The translations under genes and the position numbers were made by a program. The notes below the pieces were generated by a model. That model made no database searches. It saw only the letters and a program-made list of their open reading frames with translations, and was not told the DNA's origin. A stretch of 62,705 nucleotides of DNA from SAR324 cluster bacterium. Its GTDB lineage: Bacteria; SAR324; NAC60-12. Location: assembly GCA_015231825.1 (NCBI GenBank), contig JADGAV010000029.1, positions 1-62,705 on the forward strand, read 5' to 3'. Within the stretch, counting starts at the first letter, position 1; every line of letters begins with the position of its first letter. Below, one piece after another: positions 27,082 to 36,821 of the stretch.

Positions 27082-27660
27082 TTATTTTGCAATGTAAAGT
27101 AAGGGAAAAAGAAAGATCCAGACAAGATCAACAAAGTGCCAGTAGATTCCGATCAGTTCCACCCGATGAAGGTTTTTCGAAATTTTAACATCGTGAGAGA
27201 TCATCCACATAATGAACATCCCCGCGATCACATGGCAGGCATGGAGCGCTGTTGCAGTGTAGTAAAAGCTCCAGAACACATTGCTTGTCAACACAAATCC
27301 ATGTGAGATTTCAGTCGTGTACTCATAGGCTTTAACGACGAGAAAAATTCCACCGCATCCAATTGTCAACCAAATAAACTTGAGCGTTCTGGCAATATCT
27401 TTGCGTTCAGAGGCTGCATGTGCCAGAACAATAAAAAGACTGGAAGTTAACAGTACAAAGGTATTCAGAGCACCCGCCGGGGTGCTGGTATTTGCGGCAA
27501 TTTCTCCCCAGTTTTCATTATTCAGGCGATGGAGAAGATAACTGGCAATCAGTCCGCCAAAAATGAATACTTCCGATGCCAAAAGCCACCAGACAGCCAA
27601 TCGTCCTGTTGGAATTCCGGTGTTGCTTCTTCCTGTTGCTATAGGCGCATGAAATGCCAT
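27082..27660 (-). CDS. coxC: Cytochrome c oxidase subunit III
   Basis: A 192-residue, five-span subunit III. It shows WWLLASEVFIFGGLIASYL with the conserved Glu, HACHVIAGM and the C-terminal YWHFVDLVWIFLFPLLY. Strong AGGAG before the ATG. It directly follows coxA in the operon. Confidence 0.93.
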   Translation of the reverse strand: MAFHAPIATGRSNTGIPTGRLAVWWLLASEVFIFGGLIASYLLHRLNNENWGEIAANTSTPAGALNTFVLLTSSLFIVLAHAASERKDIARTLKFIWLTIGCGGIFLVVKAYEYTTEISHGFVLTSNVFWSFYYTATALHACHVIAGMFIMWMISHDVKISKNLHRVELIGIYWHFVDLVWIFLFPLLYIAK

Positions 27661-27694
27661 AGATGTCTCCTTTTAATAATTTTTCAATTCGTTC

Positions 27695-29404
27695 TCAATT
27701 GGGCACGTTTTGAGGCCAATAATCCTCTTTTGCATCGGGATGGCTGAATTCATAGGGGCCGCGATACACTTTGGGAAGTTCTTTAAAGTTTCCATGAGGG
27801 GCGGGAGATTCAGCAACCCATTCCAGCGTATTGGCTTTCCAGGGGTTTTTCTCTGCCTTTTCTCCATAGAATAAACTGTAAAAGAAATTAACGATAAAGG
27901 GAATTTGAAAAAGAAGCATAATGACCATTGCAGAGGTCGCAAACACGCGAAGATCCTGCAGGTTTTCCGTAGCGAGATCCGGAAAGTTGTTATAATTGTA
28001 AATCCGACGGTGCTGCCCGGCCATTCCCAGCAAAAAGAGGGGAATAAAAATACAGTTGAAAGGAATGATCGTGCCCCAAAAATGAATTTTCCCCAAGGTC
28101 TCATTCATCATTCTGCCGAACATTTTCGGGAACCAGTAAGTGACTGCAGTGAAGACGCCGATGATTGCAATCGGGAAAAACGTATAGTGGAAATGCGCCA
28201 GTACAAAATAGGTGTCATGAAAATAGACATCCATGGCACTGGCCCCCAAATATATCCCGGTCACCCCGCCCAGCAAAAATTCAACAATAAACGATAAGCC
28301 CCATAACATGGGCGTCGTCAGTCGAATTGATCCTCCATATAAAGTTGCTACATAGCAAAACATAATTTCTGCAATTGGAATTGAAATCAGGAGCGTCGTG
28401 ACTGCAAAAATGTTTCCCATCCTGGGGTCGATTCCAGAGACAAATTGATGATGGGCCCAAACGGTGAAACTCAAGACACCGGTTGCAAAAGTTGTGTATA
28501 AAATGGTTTTGTAGCCAAATAATTTCTTCCGGGAAAAAGTCGTGATCACTTCTGCTACCACACCCATTGCCGGCAAAAGAACGACATAAACTTCCGGATG
28601 TCCGAAAAACCAGAAAAGATGCTGCCAGAGGACAGGATCTCCACCGCCGGCAGGAAGAAAAAAAGAAGTTCCGATCCGCTGATCCAAAAACAACATCACA
28701 GCCCCGGCAATCAGGGGACCAACGGAAGCCATGAATAAAATAACAGCGACGTTGATCATCCAGACCACAATGGGAATGTCCATCATTTTCATGCCTTCAG
28801 CCCTCGCATTCATACTGGTGGTCAGAAAGTTGATCCCACCGAGCAGAAAAGCAGCGAATTCCAGTGCAACAGCAAGTACCCAGAGAGAGGATCCCCAGTC
28901 TGTATGGTTGTATTCAGCACTTGCCGAAAGGGGAGGATAGGCAGTCCATGCACCGCCAAAACCACCGCCGGGAACTATGAAGGAAATAATCAGAACAATC
29001 GCACTGAGTAAAAATATCTGATATGAAAGACGGTTCAAACGCGGAAAAACCATATCATCGCAGCCAAGCATCAGGGGAATCAGATAATTTCCCAAAGCCG
29101 CAATCAAAACTGGCATTGCCACCCAAAAAATCATGATGGTTCCATGATTGGTGATCAGCATGTTGTAATCACCAGAGGTAACTTGACCAAACAGTGGAAC
29201 CGACTCTCCGGGAAAGGCAAGCTGCATCCGAAAAACATAGGCCATAAATCCGCCGATCAATGCCATGAACATCCCAGTAAACATATATTGAAAACCGATA
29301 ATCTTATGATCGGTTGAAAAGACATATTTACTCCAAAAATCCATTTCCTCATGATGCTCGTGAGGAGCAGCCGCATGACCTGCTGCGATTCCGGTATCAC
29401 TCAT
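27695..29404 (-). CDS. coxA: Cytochrome c oxidase subunit I (A1-type heme-copper oxidase)
   Basis: Catalytic subunit, 569 aa and about 12 spans, reducing O2 to water and pumping protons. Ligands are visible: low-spin heme His in TNHGTIMIF and HFHYT, CuB His and cross-linked Tyr in GHPEVYVV, and the HH pair in WAHHQF. The Glu in GHPEVY and the K-channel-type residues mark it as A1. The C-terminus carries a soluble tail. GGAG precedes the ATG. It is the centre of a nine- or ten-gene cluster. Confidence 0.97.
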   Translation of the reverse strand: MSDTGIAAGHAAAPHEHHEEMDFWSKYVFSTDHKIIGFQYMFTGMFMALIGGFMAYVFRMQLAFPGESVPLFGQVTSGDYNMLITNHGTIMIFWVAMPVLIAALGNYLIPLMLGCDDMVFPRLNRLSYQIFLLSAIVLIISFIVPGGGFGGAWTAYPPLSASAEYNHTDWGSSLWVLAVALEFAAFLLGGINFLTTSMNARAEGMKMMDIPIVVWMINVAVILFMASVGPLIAGAVMLFLDQRIGTSFFLPAGGGDPVLWQHLFWFFGHPEVYVVLLPAMGVVAEVITTFSRKKLFGYKTILYTTFATGVLSFTVWAHHQFVSGIDPRMGNIFAVTTLLISIPIAEIMFCYVATLYGGSIRLTTPMLWGLSFIVEFLLGGVTGIYLGASAMDVYFHDTYFVLAHFHYTFFPIAIIGVFTAVTYWFPKMFGRMMNETLGKIHFWGTIIPFNCIFIPLFLLGMAGQHRRIYNYNNFPDLATENLQDLRVFATSAMVIMLLFQIPFIVNFFYSLFYGEKAEKNPWKANTLEWVAESPAPHGNFKELPKVYRGPYEFSHPDAKEDYWPQNVPN

Positions 29405-29478
29405 GTTCTATCTCCTTTTATTGAATTGCCGTTCAAAAGGGAGTCGGATCATCATCATCAACTCCAATGCTTTGAACA

Positions 29479-30228
29479 TTACTCGAAACTACGGTTCAAT
29501 TCTTTTGTAAATGGAAGGGAAGGTTTTTCGACTGAGGCTGCTGCCAAGGCTTCGCCGGTTTTGGTGACGCTCTGTCGGGCGAGCCACTGACTGTATGATT
29601 CGGCAGATTCCACAATAATACGTGCTCCCATCAAGCCATGACCAATACCGCACATTTCAGCACATTGAATATCCCATTCCCCGGTTTTAGTGGGTTTAAA
29701 CCAGCCGGTAATGGTCCTGCCGGGAACGGCATCCTGTTTCAAGCGAAAGACCGGCACTGAAAAATCATGAAGGACATCTTTGGACTGCAGTTCAAAATGA
29801 TAGGTTTTATCTTTCTGCACATGCAAATCGTTGACTGTAGCAATATCATCTGCGGTATCCAGTTTGCCGTCAGGACCGGAATGGACGAAGATCCATGTCC
29901 ATTGCTGAGCAACCACTCGAATTTTGTCATCTGGAGGCGGCAGGTCCATTTTGACGTCCAGCCAGATCCTGACTGTGACAATGATGATGATGACATCACA
30001 GGCGATCACAGCATAATGGGGCCAATGAACCCAACGTGCTTCATGATGTTCTTCTCCCGAAAGGTATTGGGCTTTGACGCCATCCTTGTGACGGAAACGA
30101 AAAATGAAATAAAATATGATCGCTTGGGTCAAAATGAACCAAAATCCGACAATATATGTGATCAAATCAAAAAGGTAGTCGATTTCACCACCAAAGGAAG
30201 ATGCATTCGGTATCAAATACTCTATCAT
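29479..30228 (-). CDS. coxB: Cytochrome c oxidase subunit II
   Basis: A 249-residue subunit with two membrane spans and a periplasmic cupredoxin domain. The CuA ligands are all present: His in VLHDFSVP and the Cys-Glu-Met-Cys...His...Met set in CAEMCGIGHGLM. There is no C-terminal heme c domain, so a soluble cytochrome c must donate electrons. No typical long signal peptide is seen; the first span may serve. GGAG precedes the ATG. Confidence 0.95.
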   Translation of the reverse strand: MIEYLIPNASSFGGEIDYLFDLITYIVGFWFILTQAIIFYFIFRFRHKDGVKAQYLSGEEHHEARWVHWPHYAVIACDVIIIIVTVRIWLDVKMDLPPPDDKIRVVAQQWTWIFVHSGPDGKLDTADDIATVNDLHVQKDKTYHFELQSKDVLHDFSVPVFRLKQDAVPGRTITGWFKPTKTGEWDIQCAEMCGIGHGLMGARIIVESAESYSQWLARQSVTKTGEALAAASVEKPSLPFTKELNRSFE

Positions 30229-30336
30229 CCCAATTTCTCCGTTAAATTCGCATTCAATTATTCAGATCCCCCCTTGAAGCATCCAGCTCGGCACGGATGT
30301 TTTGCAGGGTTTGCCCGTAATTAAGAAACGACTGAT

Positions 30337-30438
30337 TTACAAAATAAAAAATATGACAGAAAGCATGAAAAGAATAGATGCGACAAAAGTGATTTGAAAC
30401 ACTTTTTTTGCTAAAATATCCGCTTCATTGTTGTCCAT
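30337..30438 (-). CDS. 33-residue single-span miniprotein in oxidase cluster
   Basis: A short gene between ctaB and coxB. It starts MDNNEADILAKK and ends with one hydrophobic span (about residues 15-33). GGAGGAAC lies directly before the ATG, a very good ribosome site, which is the main reason to believe it. Tiny one-span proteins are known as accessory subunits of heme-copper oxidases (for example CcoQ); this one is not recognisable by sequence. Confidence 0.6.
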   Translation of the reverse strand: MDNNEADILAKKVFQITFVASILFMLSVIFFIL

Positions 30439-30577
30439 GTTCCTCCATTAATTGTAAAATTATGCTTCAAAGTTGTTTGTTCCGCAATTTGGAAACGAAA
30501 CCAAGATAGCACCGATTCGCAACGCTTTTTTAGCGACCGCTTCGCAGGAAATTATCTGAAATTTTCCCGCAGTCGGG

Positions 30578-31498
30578 TCAAAGGTAAGGAAGAGTCCAAC
30601 CCGTCATCCTGTCCAGCACCATGGCGACCCAAAGAACCGGAAAATAAATGATCGAGGCAAAGAAGACTTTCCGCGCATTGACGATTGTTCTTTCCCTGAA
30701 AAAGAAAGTGGTGATGGCTAAAAATGAAATCCCCAATCCTAGAGCACAAATAAGATAGAGCAGTCCGGTTTTTTGAATAAATATCAAACTCAAACTGGCC
30801 AGGAGCAGCAAAGCGGAATTGAGAAACATCTGATAGCTCGTTTTTTGCCCGGTATGATCGCTCCGGGAGAGCATTTGAAATCCGCCGTTTTTATAGTCAT
30901 CCCGATAAATCCAGGAAATCGCGAAAAAATGAGGAAGCTGCCACAGGTACAGAATGGCAAAAAGAGACAGTGCTTCAATGTCCAGAGTTCCACGTGCAGC
31001 GGTCCAGCCCATCAACGGAGGCAAAGCCCCGGGGACCGCACCAATCCATGTATTCAGAACAGTTTTTCGTTTGAGAGGAGTATAAAGAAAAAGATATGTC
31101 GCCCAGGTCACGAAACCCAAAAGTGCAGTCAGAACATTGACCGTGAAGGCCAAATAAGCCATTCCCAAAAAAGAAATGGTCAATCCAAAACAAAAAGCTT
31201 CAAAACTGCTGAGTCGGCCGGAAGGAAGAGGGCGATGCCGTGTCCGCATCATCCGTGCATCAGAATCTCGTTCGTACCATTGATTGAGGGCATTTGCTCC
31301 GGAACCGACACAGGCAACTCCGAATAGAGTATTTAGGAATAAGACAACATTACTGACAGACGAAGAAAGATAAAAACCGATGCCTACGGTCAGGAGCACC
31401 AGCATTAAAAGTCGAAATTTTGTCAGTTCTATATAATCAGATAGTTTACTACGTCCCAACCCCCACGCTGTTTCAGGGACGATTGCTTTAGTTTTCAT
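30578..31498 (-). CDS. ctaB: Protoheme IX farnesyltransferase (heme O synthase)
   Basis: Adds a farnesyl tail to heme B, giving heme O for ctaA. 306 aa with about eight spans. The UbiA-family Asp-rich motifs are NQWYERDSDARM and YRDDYKNGG, and RTRHRPLPSG follows the first. The ATG at 31498 fits the family N-terminus; an in-frame extension upstream has no support. It appears to be first in the oxidase cluster. No strong ribosome site is visible. Confidence 0.95.
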   Translation of the reverse strand: MKTKAIVPETAWGLGRSKLSDYIELTKFRLLMLVLLTVGIGFYLSSSVSNVVLFLNTLFGVACVGSGANALNQWYERDSDARMMRTRHRPLPSGRLSSFEAFCFGLTISFLGMAYLAFTVNVLTALLGFVTWATYLFLYTPLKRKTVLNTWIGAVPGALPPLMGWTAARGTLDIEALSLFAILYLWQLPHFFAISWIYRDDYKNGGFQMLSRSDHTGQKTSYQMFLNSALLLLASLSLIFIQKTGLLYLICALGLGISFLAITTFFFRERTIVNARKVFFASIIYFPVLWVAMVLDRMTGWTLPYL

Positions 31499-31796
31499 AT
31501 AAAAAATTGGTACGGCATAGAGTATTGAAATCTTTGAGCGTAAGATAAATGAATGAATCGAAATGATAACACAAGCTATTTTTTTTGCCTGTTTTGATGG
31601 AACTGCCAATTAAAAAACTTGACTCATCAAACATTTAATTCTCAGTTTCCGCTGTTTTTTCGGGGTAAAACAATTTTTTTTAAATCTAAAAATTTCATTT
31701 TAAAGTGGCGAGTATGAGCCGATTTGTATACATATTGAATACAGCATCATAAGAAGAAGATAACGACAATCTTCTAAATTCTCAGGTAAATAAACC

Positions 31797-33356
31797 ATGG
31801 ACCGTACCCCAAAACAAAATTATTATCAAGAGCTAGCCAATAAAAAACGAGATTTTCCTGCTTTGATTATCGACAGCAAAAGCAGCTTCGTGGTCTATTC
31901 TCATCACGGGACAGGGCCCAAATATGATGAATTTTTCAAAGAATTTAAATCGTTTCACGAGCAGGCAATCGGCACTTCGCTGCTGGCCTCCCTTTCGGAT
32001 AGTGACCGAACTGCCCTGCAAAACTGGCTGGATATTCTCTATGACGAGACCTATGTCGAATTGATGATGCCGGAAGATATTGTCAAATTGTGTCCTTCTT
32101 TTTCTCTAACCTGGACAGACGGGCAAAACTATGAAGTTCGTTTCGAAGCCATCAAAACCGAAAATATATATGAATATGTCCTTGTCTGGCTGGAACCGCA
32201 TGGCCATACCCAGCAGCAGCAGCTTGCCTCTGAGATCATCGAATTGATGAGCGAGTTGAGAACGGCTCCCCGGGAGGTGATCAACAATCTGAAAGAATAT
32301 TTGCCTGAAGTGACCGGACACATCAATTTAGCCAACTATGCAGATGTTGAAAGCTCTGATGAGTTAATAAAACAACTCTCCCGTCACTTGCATGCCGCCA
32401 AAGGAACCACTTTCTTCCTTGGATTTTCAACTTTGGGACAGGCCTGCCATGACGCCGAGTCAAAACTTGAGGAATTGAGGAAAACATGGCAGCTCAGCGA
32501 CGGTCTGCAGCCCGTGCGAGAAATTTTTGGCCAACTTTATCTCCTGCTCAATCTGGCAGAAGGGATCAGTACAAAAGTCTATACGGCCACGAAATCCGAC
32601 ACAGAGCATCTTATGATTTCACGCGCTGACTATTATCAGGTCGTGGAACACATGGTGGCAATTCATGAGGAAAGCAAGCAAATCCTGATTGACGAAAAAC
32701 CTTTTCTTGCTCGTTTTGATCAACTTTATTTCGATTTGCTTCGCTTTGACTCGGTGGCTTTGGACACGATATTTGAACGGCTCAACAGTTCCGCAAATCA
32801 ACTTTCCAAGGAACTTGAAAAGTCCGTCATGTTTTCAATCGCCCCCCATTCTCCAACTGTTTTTCTGCCTCACCGGATTTTCGACAGTTTATGGAATGCA
32901 CTTTATCAGGTTTTGAAGAATTCCCTTGATCATGGCATTGAAGCAGCTCCCATCCGAGAAAAAAATGGGAAACCGGGTGTGGCTCAAATTCTTTTTTCGG
33001 TTGTTGCCGAAGAGGGCCATCTGATCCTGAAAATACGGGATGACGGAAAGGGAATCAACCCTCAAACAATCATCCAGACTGCTCTGGAACGCAAATTGAT
33101 CTCTCCAAAAAAAGCCAAAAAACTGGCAACCTCCAAATCACAGGACGAAGTCTACGAACTCCTCTTTTCGCCTGGATTTTCCACTCAAAAAGACGTCACA
33201 ACTATTTCCGGCAGGGGTGTGGGTACAGATGTCATCCGCGAAGAAGTCGAAACCTATGAGGGGCATATTTCTGTCAGCTCGGAATTGGGCAGTTGGACAG
33301 AGTTTTCTCTGTTTATCCCGATTGAAGCCAACAACATCATTGTTACGGATGATTGA
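31797..33356 (+). CDS. CheA-like histidine kinase lacking the CheW-binding domain
   Basis: A 519-residue protein. Residues 1 to about 140 are an unrecognised sensor-like region. An Hpt-like helical domain follows with the phospho-acceptor H199 in HAAKG, and a CheA-type ATPase domain occupies the C-terminal third (N-box LKNSLDHGIEAAP, G1 RDDGKGI, G2 SGRGVGTDVI). The protein stops right after the ATPase domain, so the P5 CheW-like domain of true CheA is missing. No che genes or response regulator are nearby. It is divergent from ctaB. It is probably a soluble non-chemotaxis phosphorelay kinase. Confidence 0.85.
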   Translation: MDRTPKQNYYQELANKKRDFPALIIDSKSSFVVYSHHGTGPKYDEFFKEFKSFHEQAIGTSLLASLSDSDRTALQNWLDILYDETYVELMMPEDIVKLCPSFSLTWTDGQNYEVRFEAIKTENIYEYVLVWLEPHGHTQQQQLASEIIELMSELRTAPREVINNLKEYLPEVTGHINLANYADVESSDELIKQLSRHLHAAKGTTFFLGFSTLGQACHDAESKLEELRKTWQLSDGLQPVREIFGQLYLLLNLAEGISTKVYTATKSDTEHLMISRADYYQVVEHMVAIHEESKQILIDEKPFLARFDQLYFDLLRFDSVALDTIFERLNSSANQLSKELEKSVMFSIAPHSPTVFLPHRIFDSLWNALYQVLKNSLDHGIEAAPIREKNGKPGVAQILFSVVAEEGHLILKIRDDGKGINPQTIIQTALERKLISPKKAKKLATSKSQDEVYELLFSPGFSTQKDVTTISGRGVGTDVIREEVETYEGHISVSSELGSWTEFSLFIPIEANNIIVTDD

Positions 33357-33447
33357 AAACCATTGTGACTGCCCGCGTATAATTTCCTGCCGAAACATTC
33401 TTCTTCTAATATTTAAAGAAAATCGCCGACCCGCTTTTTCACTTCGG

Positions 33448-34548
33448 TCAACGGTTGTATCGAGCCAAGATTTTCATGAGGGATTTCTGAGGGAGAGAAC
33501 GCACTTGGTGCTGATCGATGCCAACCATGGATTTGGCAGCAATCATCGCATTGATGATCGCTTCTTCGGTGCTCAGCACCGTAGCAGAAAAGAGAGGATT
33601 GATATGATCATTGGAGAGCATCTCCAGGGAGTCAAGATCTGTCTCAGGTTCGCCAGCACCTGGATTGGCTGTAGAAAATGCGATGAAAATATCTCCTGAT
33701 CCGTTTCCTGAATTGCTGCCCGTTCTCGCCATCCCCAAAGGAACTCTTCGGGCGAGCCTTTTCAATTGATGAGGAAGCAATGGAGCATCGGTGGCCACCA
33801 CCACGATGATCGAGCCGGATTCATTATAAAAATCCTGCCCTTTTGAAAAAGGAGCATTTCGAGTCAGCTCCTTGCCTACAGGAATTCCAGCAATCAGGAG
33901 CTGGTGCCTCAGCCCGAAATTTGCCTGAACGAGCACACCAAGGGTATATTCTTTTCCCTTATCCGTCTTAATCCGCCGTGAAGAGGTTCCCGTGCCACCT
34001 TTGAATTCATAGCAGATCATTCCTGTTCCGCCTCCCACATTTCCCTCTTCGATTGCTCCTGATTTTGCTTTGCTCAGGGCTTCAAAGACATGTTTCTCTT
34101 TAACATGAAACCCGTTGATATCGTTCAGATAACCGTCGTAAGTTTCCGCTGCGACCGGCAGCGACCAGGGACGATTGGGCCGATTGTGCTTGAGCCGCCA
34201 GGCAATTACCGCCTCATGGACAGCTCCCACACTGTGGGTGTTGGTAATCATGACTGGTCCAATTAAAAACCCGGACTCTTCGATCCAGGTCGTGCCTGTC
34301 ATCTCACCATTACCATTGAGAGAAAACCAACCGGCGAAGACCGGGTCATCATCTTTTTTTCCCCGCGGAAACACGGCGGTGACTCCGGTGCGGACCGGTC
34401 CCTTACCGACCACCAATTTGCCTTTCCCGGCAACAATTGTCGAGTAGCCGACCTCCACTCCGGGGACATCTGTAATTGCGTTCAAAGGCCCCGGTGTCCC
34501 TTCAAATGGAATTCCCAATTCACGGGCACGCTTTTTTAATTTTCCCAC
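33448..34548 (-). CDS. P1-family (DmpA-type) aminopeptidase
   Basis: A 366-residue Ntn-type peptidase of the DmpA/BapA family, which cuts itself before a Ser to expose the catalytic nucleophile. The N-terminal RARELGIPFEGTPGPLNAITDVPGVEVG, the GNVGGGTGM loop and the GGTGTSSRR cleavage region with the likely nucleophile Ser are all present. Members remove D- or beta-amino acids from peptides. No signal peptide is seen. The neighbours do not suggest a substrate. Confidence 0.9.
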   Translation of the reverse strand: MGKLKKRARELGIPFEGTPGPLNAITDVPGVEVGYSTIVAGKGKLVVGKGPVRTGVTAVFPRGKKDDDPVFAGWFSLNGNGEMTGTTWIEESGFLIGPVMITNTHSVGAVHEAVIAWRLKHNRPNRPWSLPVAAETYDGYLNDINGFHVKEKHVFEALSKAKSGAIEEGNVGGGTGMICYEFKGGTGTSSRRIKTDKGKEYTLGVLVQANFGLRHQLLIAGIPVGKELTRNAPFSKGQDFYNESGSIIVVVATDAPLLPHQLKRLARRVPLGMARTGSNSGNGSGDIFIAFSTANPGAGEPETDLDSLEMLSNDHINPLFSATVLSTEEAIINAMIAAKSMVGIDQHQVRSLPQKSLMKILARYNR

Positions 34549-34567
34549 TGTTTCCTTACTTTAATGT

Positions 34568-35500
34568 TCAATAGCCTCTTTCAAAATCAATCAAATAACG
34601 CAGTTCCTTCTTTTTCAGGAAGCGAATGTAGTTCTCTGCAAAAATTGCGGCAATATCTTCGGGAAGAACATCGGCAGCATTATGAGGGGTGATAAAAACG
34701 TTGGTCATTTTCCATAACGGACTCTCTTTGGGCAGCGGTTCTTTCTCGAATACATCCAAAACGGCCCCTCGAATCACTTGCTCCTGGAGAGCGCGCACCA
34801 AATCCCGTTCATTGACGACGCTGCCTCTCCCGACATTGATTAACACTGCAGAGGGTTTCATCTGCTTCAACACTTGGTAATCAACAAAGTGACGAGTCTG
34901 AACGGTACCCGGTAAAGTGATCACGAGATAGTCCAACTGGCTCAGAAAATCTGCCTGGGAAGCACCGCTAAAAACCTCCTCTACTACCGGGTTTGAAGCC
35001 CCGCTTCGGTTGAAGCCAAGTACCCGCATTCCGAAATGTTTCGCCATCTGGGCAATTGAACTGCCAATGTCTCCGAGACCCAAAACACCCAGTGTCATTC
35101 CCTGGATCCCCCGATGTGACATCCCTTTCCATTTCAATTTCTGCTGATGATGCTGCGTTTCGAGCAGACGTCTTTCGATGGCAAGGAGATAGGTAAAGAC
35201 ATATTCACTCATCAATGATCCGAGTACCCCCTTGATCCCAGTCAACATATAATTATTCGGCAGATCGGCAGAACACAGGGCATCAATTCCCGCAAATGTA
35301 GACTGTACCCATTCTACTCCCTCAAATGCAGGAAGATGCTCCGCAATCATCTTTGGTCTTCCAAATAAAATATTGCAGTCCGGCTCAATCGCCTGACCAT
35401 CTCCTTTGGAGGAAACAATATGAAGTTCCGGAAGAGCCAGATCTTCCAGCAAATTTTGATAAAGGGAAGGGTCTGAATCGATGATACAAACTTTGTTCAT
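34568..35500 (-). CDS. D-2-hydroxyacid dehydrogenase (NAD(P)-dependent)
   Basis: A 310-residue D-isomer 2-hydroxyacid dehydrogenase. The Rossmann motif is LGLGDIGSSIA; the catalytic Arg, Glu and His lie in NVGRGSVVNE, DVFEKEPLP and TPHNAA. The N-terminal domain is short and somewhat divergent, as in the GhrA-like/YP family. It interconverts a 2-keto acid and a D-2-hydroxyacid; which one is unknown. It lies in the same direction as the P1 peptidase, 19 bases before it. Confidence 0.9.
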   Translation of the reverse strand: MNKVCIIDSDPSLYQNLLEDLALPELHIVSSKGDGQAIEPDCNILFGRPKMIAEHLPAFEGVEWVQSTFAGIDALCSADLPNNYMLTGIKGVLGSLMSEYVFTYLLAIERRLLETQHHQQKLKWKGMSHRGIQGMTLGVLGLGDIGSSIAQMAKHFGMRVLGFNRSGASNPVVEEVFSGASQADFLSQLDYLVITLPGTVQTRHFVDYQVLKQMKPSAVLINVGRGSVVNERDLVRALQEQVIRGAVLDVFEKEPLPKESPLWKMTNVFITPHNAADVLPEDIAAIFAENYIRFLKKKELRYLIDFERGY

Positions 35501-35602
35501 GAATATTTTGAGCTCATGTGGAGTTAGTTTTTTTCAAAAGTACCATCAGTCAAAGAAGTTTTTTTAATAATCTGAGCGATTGCTGCATTAATTTTCCTAT
35601 GA

Positions 35603-36601
35603 TCAAGTGGAGCAATTTCTTTGCGCATGCTGGTCGTGATTTGCAAGCAATCGTTCCATTAAATAGTCACCATAAACAACGGGCGGATAGCGCAGGGGAC
35701 GCTCTTCTCCCACACACGTTGCCAGCGGTACAATTTCTGATTTCATGTTGGGATCAAAAAAGAAAGGGCATGAGTAACGGGAATGTCCTGAGCGATTGAT
35801 GACACGGTGAGGGGTGGAAATAAAATGACCATTGCTCCACCGGTGCAGAATGTCTCCTGCATTCATCACAAAAGTTCCCGGGATGAAGGGGGCATCAATC
35901 CATTCTCCCGAGACGTTCCTTACCTGCAGTCCCCCGCTTTTATCCTGAGCAAGAATTGTGATAAATCCATAGTCACTGTGAGGAGCAGAGCCAAAGAGTT
36001 CATCAGTGCATTCCGGAGGATGGGGAGGGTAGAAAAGCAGGCGAAGAAAGCTCGTCGGGTGTTGAAAATGAGAATCGAAACAGTCATCATCCTGACCCAG
36101 TGCAAGGGCAATTGCCCGGACAATCTTCTGGGCCAATTCAGACAAGGCAGAGTTGTAAGCCAGCACCTTTTTCCGAAAATCAGGCAATTGCTCTGGCCAC
36201 TGGTTGGGTCCTGCCAAATCGACTCCAGCGAGCAGGTCCGGATCATCGGCGGGCAGTTCATGCATCATTATAAATGATTCACTTTGATTGGGTTTTGTTA
36301 CCTCTGCGATGCTTGATGTTTTGGGAGTTGAAGAATTGATGGGAATAAAGCCCCGATGAAATTTATTGATTTCAATCCGCATTTTCTCGGCGCGGGGCAA
36401 GGCGTGAAACATGGCTGAAGCCTCAAACAATTCGTCAATCAGAACCTGCGGAATCTGATGATTGACAATGTAGGCAAATCCGACATTGCTGTAGGCGTGT
36501 TCAATGGCCCGGGCAAGCCCGTCGAGATCGGATTTTTCGTTATAAAGCGGAGCGATATTTATGATCGGGACGGAATCGAATTGCCCTGACTTGAGCATCA
36601 T
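35603..36601 (-). CDS. 2-oxoglutarate/Fe(II) oxygenase, isopenicillin N synthase family
   Basis: A 332-residue non-heme iron oxygenase. It shows the N-terminal DIOX_N region (VGFAYIVNHQIP) and the jelly-roll core with HSDYG (His and Asp ligands), the distal His in STPHRV and the RYSCPFFF region where Arg-x-Ser binds the oxoacid. The substrate is unknown. The start is one of two tandem ATG codons at 36601/36598 after GAGG. It lies upstream of the hydroxyacid dehydrogenase on the same strand with about 100 bases between. Confidence 0.88.
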   Translation of the reverse strand: MMLKSGQFDSVPIINIAPLYNEKSDLDGLARAIEHAYSNVGFAYIVNHQIPQVLIDELFEASAMFHALPRAEKMRIEINKFHRGFIPINSSTPKTSSIAEVTKPNQSESFIMMHELPADDPDLLAGVDLAGPNQWPEQLPDFRKKVLAYNSALSELAQKIVRAIALALGQDDDCFDSHFQHPTSFLRLLFYPPHPPECTDELFGSAPHSDYGFITILAQDKSGGLQVRNVSGEWIDAPFIPGTFVMNAGDILHRWSNGHFISTPHRVINRSGHSRYSCPFFFDPNMKSEIVPLATCVGEERPLRYPPVVYGDYLMERLLANHDQHAQRNCST

Positions 36602-36684
36602 CACTTTTCCTCGCAAACACTGAACATAAACAATCTTGTCATTTGTCCCTCAGGTGAAAATATTTTCAAGAGGGTCGAGCGAAT

Positions 36685-36765
36685 TTACAGTTTTTTAAAG
36701 AGAAACATCAATCCCAAAAAAATGACAATCCCTATCGCCAAATAAAAAATTTCAAGGGTTTCCAC
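36685..36765 (-). CDS. Possible 26-residue membrane miniprotein
   Basis: Following holA by about 57 bases on the same strand is a GTG-started frame of 26 codons. It encodes METLEIF, one hydrophobic span, and FKKL at the end. AGGAAAG lies six bases before the GTG. The frame is short enough to be chance, but the start signal and clean membrane topology argue for a real miniprotein. It is unrecognised. Confidence 0.35.
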   Translation of the reverse strand: METLEIFYLAIGIVIFLGLMFLFKKL

Positions 36766-36821
36766 AAAATACTTTCCTGATAGAAATGGGGCACCTGCAC
36801 GCCACAACAGCGGTTCGCCTG

